DNA from: an uncultured Brachyspira sp.
Lineage (GTDB): Bacteria; Spirochaetota; Brachyspiria; Brachyspirales; Brachyspiraceae
Direction of reading: 5' to 3'
Assembly (NCBI RefSeq): GCF_934747485.1
Contig: NZ_CAKVGN010000055.1
Coordinates: forward strand, 1-19,682
Length of the DNA stretch: 19,682 nt
Part shown: positions 15,379 to 19,682 of the stretch, in pieces
Layout of the letters: every line of letters begins with the position of its first letter
How positions within the stretch are numbered: the stretch's first letter is position 1
The notes under the pieces: model-generated
Told to the model about the DNA's origin: nothing
Databases searched by the model: none
The model's input: the letters and a program-made list of their open reading frames with translations, nothing else
Position numbers and translations under genes: made by a program

Positions 15379-16767
15379 ATGGAAAAAAATAAGATGTTAG
15401 AGCTTACAGAAGGAAATGTAAATAGGGGGCTTATTAATTTGGTAGTGCCTATGATACTCGGCAACCTTTTAAATATAGCCTACAATATAGTTGATACAAT
15501 CTGGATAGGACAGATGATAGGACCTAAGGGGCTTGGTGCTATTGCTGTAAGTTTTCCTATAATATTAATACTTCAAGCTATAGCTTCCGGCGTTACAGTT
15601 GCTTCAAATGTTTTGATTGGTCAATATTTTGGTGCTAATGATAAGGATTCTGTACTTTATATTTCAAGAGTTTCTACAACTATGAGTGTAATACTTGCTT
15701 TAGCATTATCAGTATTAGGATACATATTTGCACCTATGCTAATGAGATTTTTAAATGCCGCTGACAGCATAATGGAATACTCTGTTAGCTATTTTAGAAT
15801 AAGCATGATTGGTTTTCCATTTTTATTTTATTATTTTTTGGTATCTGCTTTGCTTAGGGGAATAGGAGATACTGTAAGACCTCTTATATTTTTAGCTATA
15901 GCTTCTATTGTTAATGTAATATTAGACCCTATAATGATAAAGGGGTTATTTGGTTTTCCTGCTATGGGTTTAGACGGGGCTGCTTATGCAACTGTATTTT
16001 CTCAAATTCTTTCTGTACTTGTAAGTATAATATATTTAAAATTAAAGGATAGTATTGTACGTGCTAATCCTTTTAGAATTGTTTTTGATGCTCATATTAC
16101 TAAATTAATGTTTAAGATAGGTTTGCCTTTTGCTGCTATGCAGTTAATAATTTCAATTAGCTGGTTATTTTTAAACAGAATTATTAACACTTATGGAGAA
16201 GAGGCTTCTGCTTCAGTTGCTGTATCTATGAGGGTGGATTCTTTATCATTTTTACCGCTTTTAGCTTTATCTGCCGGTATTGCTACTATGGTAGCTCAAA
16301 ATATTGGTGCTAATAGAATGGATAGGGTAAAAGAGATATATAAAGCCGGACTTAAAATAGGAATTGGGCTTTCTACATTTATGGCAGTTTTTTCTGTATT
16401 ATTTCCAGAGCTTATAGTAAGATTATTTACTTCAGATATGAGTGTATTAAAATATACAAAAAGTTATATATATGTGGTTATGCCTTCTATAATACTGCTT
16501 TCTGTGATGTTTGCTACTAATGGTGTTATTAATGGGGCTGGAAAAACTTTTATACTTATGATATTTGCTTTTGTAGCTCATATACTTATAAGAGTGCCTC
16601 TTGCACATTTCTTATCTACAAAGATGGGTTTATGGGGAGTATGGACTACTATGGCTATTGTAAACTTTATTAGTATGTCGCTTATACTTATTTATTATTT
16701 TACAGGACATTGGAAAAAAGGAGCTAATATAGCTAGTCATTCTGCTGCCAAAGAAAATGAAGTTTAA
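15379..16767 (+). CDS. MATE-family multidrug/cation exporter
   Basis: A 462-residue inner-membrane exporter with about twelve helices in two pseudo-symmetric halves, the usual MATE length and layout. Family markers are VPMILGNLLNIAYNIVDTIWIG near the N-terminus, AIASGVTVASNVLIGQYFGA, SALLRGIGDTVRP at the end of the first half, and SAGIATMVAQNIGANRMDR in the second. Such proteins use H+ or Na+ gradients to expel drugs and metabolites; the substrate is not evident. The start at 15379 is preferred because GGGGA lies 5 nt upstream; in-frame ATGs at 15364 and 15367 would add five or four residues but have no ribosome site. It is followed by recJ after 87 nt. Confidence 0.9.
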   Translation: MEKNKMLELTEGNVNRGLINLVVPMILGNLLNIAYNIVDTIWIGQMIGPKGLGAIAVSFPIILILQAIASGVTVASNVLIGQYFGANDKDSVLYISRVSTTMSVILALALSVLGYIFAPMLMRFLNAADSIMEYSVSYFRISMIGFPFLFYYFLVSALLRGIGDTVRPLIFLAIASIVNVILDPIMIKGLFGFPAMGLDGAAYATVFSQILSVLVSIIYLKLKDSIVRANPFRIVFDAHITKLMFKIGLPFAAMQLIISISWLFLNRIINTYGEEASASVAVSMRVDSLSFLPLLALSAGIATMVAQNIGANRMDRVKEIYKAGLKIGIGLSTFMAVFSVLFPELIVRLFTSDMSVLKYTKSYIYVVMPSIILLSVMFATNGVINGAGKTFILMIFAFVAHILIRVPLAHFLSTKMGLWGVWTTMAIVNFISMSLILIYYFTGHWKKGANIASHSAAKENEV

Positions 16768-16854
16768 CAATACTTGAAACATTGAAGTAAATAAAATATA
16801 CTGTTGTAAATAATTTATTTTGTAATAATTAAGTAATAATTAATAAAGGCTTTT

Positions 16855-19026
16855 ATGCAAAAAATCGACATAGACAATTTAAATCCCATTATAGAAGAGT
16901 TGTTAAAATTAAGGGGTATAGTTTCAAAAGAGGATATATTTGACTTTTTCTTTCAAGATATATATTCGCTGTCTAACCCATTTAATATTAGGGATATGAA
17001 TGCTTTTGTAGACAGGCTAAAAGAGGCTATAGAGTATGATGAAAAAATATTGATATATGGCGATAAAGATGCTGATGGGGTTACTGCTGCTTCTATAATA
17101 TATAACACTCTTAAAGCTGTTACAAAGAATGTTGAGGCTTTTGTGCCTAATCATGAAGTGGGGTATGGGCTTTCAAAAGATGTTATTGAAGAATATGCTA
17201 ATTCTGGTGTGAGTTTAATTATCACAGTTGATTGCGGTATATCGAATGTTGAAGAGGTTGAGTTTGCAAGGGAGCATTCTATAGATATTATAGTAACAGA
17301 CCATCATGATATACCAGAGATACTTCCAAATGCTTATTTAATATTTAATCCTAAACTTTCAAATACCGGTTTTGTATCAAAAAACTTTTCTGGCTGTGCT
17401 GTTGCTTTTAAGCTTATGCAGGCTTTTGTTTTTTCTTATACTAAACTTTACAACAAAGACATTATTGTATTAGATTATGAAATAGATAAAAACACTGATA
17501 AATTAAAAAGAATAAGGGCATTAAAGGCTACTAATTTTGTTTACAGTGATGATGTGTTTGGATTTGAGCTTGTAAATAATGATAATGCTTACAAGTCTAT
17601 TTATTTAGATTATTATGAAGAGTTTTTATCAGAAGATGAAGTTTTAGAAGAGTTAGCCAGTTATATGTTTGAGGGCGAAAATGTTGTATTGGTTCTTACG
17701 GGCGGAGAGATTAGACTTAAAAAACTTCTTAGACTATATGAAAAATATGAACTTTATTTGCCTGAATATGATAATGTTTATGATTTGCTTCAGTTAGGTG
17801 CTAATTATGGGGGCGTTAATATCAAGTCTGTTAAAACATTAGATGAGTTTGCTTTGCTTCTTAAAGTTAATATATATAAATATGATAATATTCTCTATAA
17901 AGATTTAATAATAAAAATGGAAATTTTTAAGAGAATGTATTATTTAAGTCAAAAGCAATTGCAAAACTATATAAAAAGAGAATCTATACTTGTATTGTTT
18001 GGCACTGTTGCAGATGTTGTACCGCTTATAGAGGAGAATAGAGCTTATATAAAATGTGCTTTGGCAGAATTAGAAAAACCTAATCATATAAGATATAATG
18101 TTATCTTAGAGAGAATAAAATTATTAAACACTAAAGTTGATACTCAAGCTGTAAGCTGGAGGCTTGCTCCTTTTATAAATGCTGCGGGTAGAATGGGAAA
18201 GCCTGAATATGCTTTAAGGCTTTTAACTTCTGAAACTAAAGAAGAGGCTTTTCAATTGTCTGAAGAAGTTTATAACTTAAACGAAACAAGAAAATCTCTT
18301 ACAGAAAGCAATTTTAATATAGTGTGCGAATATATAAAAGATAATAATTGTATGTCTTATCCTATCATAATAGTAAAGAGTGATTTGATAGATAGAGGTT
18401 TAACGGGGCTTATAGCTGGTAAGGTTTTAAGTCAATATGGAAAGACTGCTGTTATACTTTATGAATCCAAAGAAGATGGGGTTTGTACAGGGAGTATTAG
18501 AAGCAGGGGCGATGATAATGCTCGCGATATGCTTGAATATTCAAGCGTTTATTTAGATAAGTTTGGCGGGCATAAAAATGCTGCTGGTTTTACTGTGAGT
18601 ATAGATAATTTTGAAAAGTTTTCTAAAAAGATTATCAAATATGCTTCGGAAGAGAATTTTAACACTTCAAAAGATGAAAAAAATTATGACTTAGAATTAG
18701 ATTTTAAAGATATTAATATGCAATTTGCTGAGCATTTAGAATTATTTGAACCCTATGGTTTTGCTAATGAAGAGCCTGTGTTTTTTACAAATAGGGTTAC
18801 TATAAACTCTATAGAGAAAATAAACAAAAACAATAAGATTCATTTAAAACTGCAATTACAAAAAAACAGCAGCAGAGTTAGTGCTATAATTTGGAGTTCA
18901 TCTGAAGAAGAGTGTTCTAAATTGGAAGCTTCAAATTTTATAAACATTTCATACAAGATAAAAATAAATAGATTTAATGGCAGCAAAGAAGTAAAGATTT
19001 ATATAGAGAATTATGAGATAAATTAA
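16855..19026 (+). CDS. recJ: Single-stranded-DNA-specific exonuclease RecJ
   Basis: A 723-residue DHH-family 5'-3' exonuclease used in recombination and mismatch repair. Catalytic motifs in order: YGDKDADG (68-75), the aspartate of TVDCGIS (D126), TDHH (148-151), GTVADVVPL (383-391), NAAGRMG (442-448), and the DHHA1 motif GGHKNAAG (571-578). The C-terminal OB-like domain begins near residue 610. It is about 145 residues longer than E. coli RecJ. The extra length lies between motif III and GTVADVVPL (about 200-375), where a region with LVLTGGEIRLKKLLRLYEKY is not part of the core that I recognise. All catalytic residues are kept, so it should be active. AAAGG lies 6 nt before the ATG. Confidence 0.92.
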   Translation: MQKIDIDNLNPIIEELLKLRGIVSKEDIFDFFFQDIYSLSNPFNIRDMNAFVDRLKEAIEYDEKILIYGDKDADGVTAASIIYNTLKAVTKNVEAFVPNHEVGYGLSKDVIEEYANSGVSLIITVDCGISNVEEVEFAREHSIDIIVTDHHDIPEILPNAYLIFNPKLSNTGFVSKNFSGCAVAFKLMQAFVFSYTKLYNKDIIVLDYEIDKNTDKLKRIRALKATNFVYSDDVFGFELVNNDNAYKSIYLDYYEEFLSEDEVLEELASYMFEGENVVLVLTGGEIRLKKLLRLYEKYELYLPEYDNVYDLLQLGANYGGVNIKSVKTLDEFALLLKVNIYKYDNILYKDLIIKMEIFKRMYYLSQKQLQNYIKRESILVLFGTVADVVPLIEENRAYIKCALAELEKPNHIRYNVILERIKLLNTKVDTQAVSWRLAPFINAAGRMGKPEYALRLLTSETKEEAFQLSEEVYNLNETRKSLTESNFNIVCEYIKDNNCMSYPIIIVKSDLIDRGLTGLIAGKVLSQYGKTAVILYESKEDGVCTGSIRSRGDDNARDMLEYSSVYLDKFGGHKNAAGFTVSIDNFEKFSKKIIKYASEENFNTSKDEKNYDLELDFKDINMQFAEHLELFEPYGFANEEPVFFTNRVTINSIEKINKNNKIHLKLQLQKNSSRVSAIIWSSSEEECSKLEASNFINISYKIKINRFNGSKEVKIYIENYEIN

Positions 19027-19080
19027 AATAATTTTTAAATGTGTTTTATAACATAATTAAGGAAATAGTTTTGTAAATTT

Positions 19081-19322
19081 TTTTATTGTTCTTTTTCCCG
19101 CCTTTGCACCACAGGCACTCCCTTTGGTCGCCCTGAAGGACTCCTTTCAGTCGCGGTGCGGACTTCGTCAGAGAACCAAAAAGTGCAAGTGCTTTAGCTT
19201 TGTATGTTTGGAATATGTATAAACTACATTGTAATACTAACATTTCAGGCTGAAAAATTGCAGTTCTTTTGGTTCTTTTATACCAATAAAAGAACTAGGG
19301 GTGTGGGGGCTAGTCCCCACAA
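19081..19322 (+). repeat. Dispersed structured repeat, copy R6
   Basis: The H1 left arm gttcttttt (19088-19096) is present, but the H1 loop and most of the right arm are replaced by a GC-rich cassette of about 70 bp (19101-19171). That cassette shares tcgccctgaaggactc (19128-19143) with the R2 cassette (2998-3013). H2 is perfect, gttctttta/taaaagaac (19272-19280 with 19287-19295). H3 is gtgggg/ccccac (19303-19308 with 19315-19320). Confidence 0.85.
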
Positions 19323-19381
19323 ACAAAAAACTTAAAGAATAAATTTTTAGTATATATTGAAATAATTATTTTTTATAATTT

Positions 19382-19577
19382 TTTTATTGTTCTTTTTCCC
19401 GCAGCAAAAAGAACCAAAAAGTGCAAGTGCTTTAGCTTTATATGTTTGGAATATGTATAAACTACATTGTAATACCAACATTTCAAGCTAAAAAATTGCA
19501 GTTCTTTTGGTTCTTTTATACCAATACCGAGTAGGTGCCTATCGGCAAAAGAACTGGGGTGCGAAAGCCCTGCAAAC
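19382..19577 (+). repeat. Dispersed structured repeat, copy R7
   Basis: H1 is gttcttttt/aaaaagaac (19389-19397 with 19406-19414), a perfect stem in which three pairs differ from R4 and R5. The H2 stem gttctttt/aaaagaac (19510-19517 with 19547-19554) carries in its loop a cassette of about 20 bp that itself folds: ccga and tagg (19527-19530, 19532-19535) pair with ccta and tcgg (19538-19545). H3 is reduced to ggg/ccc. The H1 right arm aaaagaaccaaaa (19407-19419) is also exactly complementary to 19505-19517, so a competing long stem is possible. Confidence 0.85.
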
Positions 19578-19601
19578 ATCAAAATTTTAAAAATATAAAA
19601 T

Positions 19602-19682
19602 TGACTGCACAGGAGCCAGACATATTGCAGTTAGGAATTCCTTAATTTCTTAAAGTATAGCATAGGTGTATCATAATTTAAA
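19602..19682 (-). mobile_element. End of an IS3-like insertion sequence, truncated by the window
   Basis: Read on the plus strand, the tip is tgactgcacaggagccagac from 19602. Elements of the IS3 family typically begin with TG and end with CA, and many have ends of the form TGxACTGCAC...GGACA, which this resembles. The predicted transposase stop lies 29 bp inside the tip, as expected for orfB of such elements. Its body lies beyond the right edge. Confidence 0.5.
19631..19682 (-). CDS. C-terminal end of an IS3-type transposase, partial
   Basis: On the minus strand the last visible codons read LNYDTPMLYFKKLRNS followed by a stop. The pattern (S)LNY-x-TP at the very end of the protein is typical of the rve integrase-core transposases of IS3 and related families, which usually end in RPH-x-x-LNY-x-TP and a few more residues. 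Only 16 residues are visible, so the catalytic DDE triad cannot be seen, and the call relies on this motif and the adjacent IS end. Confidence 0.45.
   Translation of the reverse strand, partial: LNYDTPMLYFKKLRNS

Larger units (their letters stand above)
19027..19601. other. Non-coding gap holding repeat copies R6 and R7
   Basis: This is the 575-bp space between the end of recJ and the edge of an IS3-like element. It contains two tandem copies of the dispersed repeat with about 60 bp of AT-rich filler between them. No gene is supported; short open frames across the repeats follow from the repeat sequence and have no coding signals. Confidence 0.7.

Noticed and set aside
16997..17079. RecJ motif I reading GDKDADG as a damaged catalytic site
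   Set aside because: The essential aspartates of the DxDxDG pattern are all present; the positions that differ from GDYDVDG are variable in the family.
19046..19243. A 65-codon minus-strand open frame across repeat R6
   Set aside because: It is made of repeat and cassette sequence, has no ribosome site or domain, and the matching frame in the sister copy R7 is different. It is a by-product of the GC-rich insert.
19373..19582. A 69-codon minus-strand open frame across repeat R7
   Set aside because: Same reason as for R6: it spans all the hairpin arms of the repeat and changes with cassette content.

Overview
The window is strongly AT-rich and reads as a piece of a spirochaete chromosome, most likely Brachyspira. 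This rests on the base composition, on the type of outer-membrane and lipoprotein genes, and on a GC-rich intergenic repeat family that I associate with that genus; no species can be named from the sequence alone.

Layout, left to right. (1) Positions 1-2436, + strand: the 3' part of a very acidic protein gene that begins outside the window and carries four 96-bp tandem repeats, then a small three-helix membrane protein, then a type I methionine aminopeptidase. (2) Positions 2437-3428: a non-coding gap packed with copies of a structured dispersed repeat, one of them split by a 285-bp MITE-like insertion. (3) Positions 3429-6453: a minus-strand metallo-beta-lactamase-fold hydrolase diverges from a plus-strand EamA transporter and YbaK-type deacylase, followed by a separately promoted secreted PepSY-like protein with a clear terminator. 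(4) Positions 6454-7973, minus strand: a HIRAN-domain protein and the DNA polymerase III delta subunit in one operon. (5) Positions 8034-11915, plus strand: an envelope operon of one lipoprotein, four predicted outer-membrane beta-barrels forming two paralogous pairs, and a DUF167 protein. (6) Positions 12226-15041, minus strand: a large secreted gluzincin-type metallopeptidase with a predicted propeller and beta-barrel tail, whose promoter sits so close to the ATG that the mRNA may be leaderless. (7) Positions 15247-19026, plus strand: a MATE exporter and RecJ. (8) Positions 19027-19682: two more tandem repeat copies, then the end of an IS3-like insertion sequence with the last codons of its transposase.

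The most interesting material is non-coding. Seven copies or partial copies of the dispersed repeat (R1-R7) share three hairpins (H1, H2, H3). Where copies differ in the stems, the partner base usually changes too: three pairs in H1, one in H2 and one in H3. GC-rich cassettes are swapped in and out of the loops. Every copy lies in a gap between convergent genes. This points to an element kept for its folded shape, as RNA or cruciform DNA, and its role is unknown. The 285-bp insertion inside copy R2 has 15-bp perfect terminal inverted repeats and an AAG target duplication, and copy R3 supplies a natural empty site.
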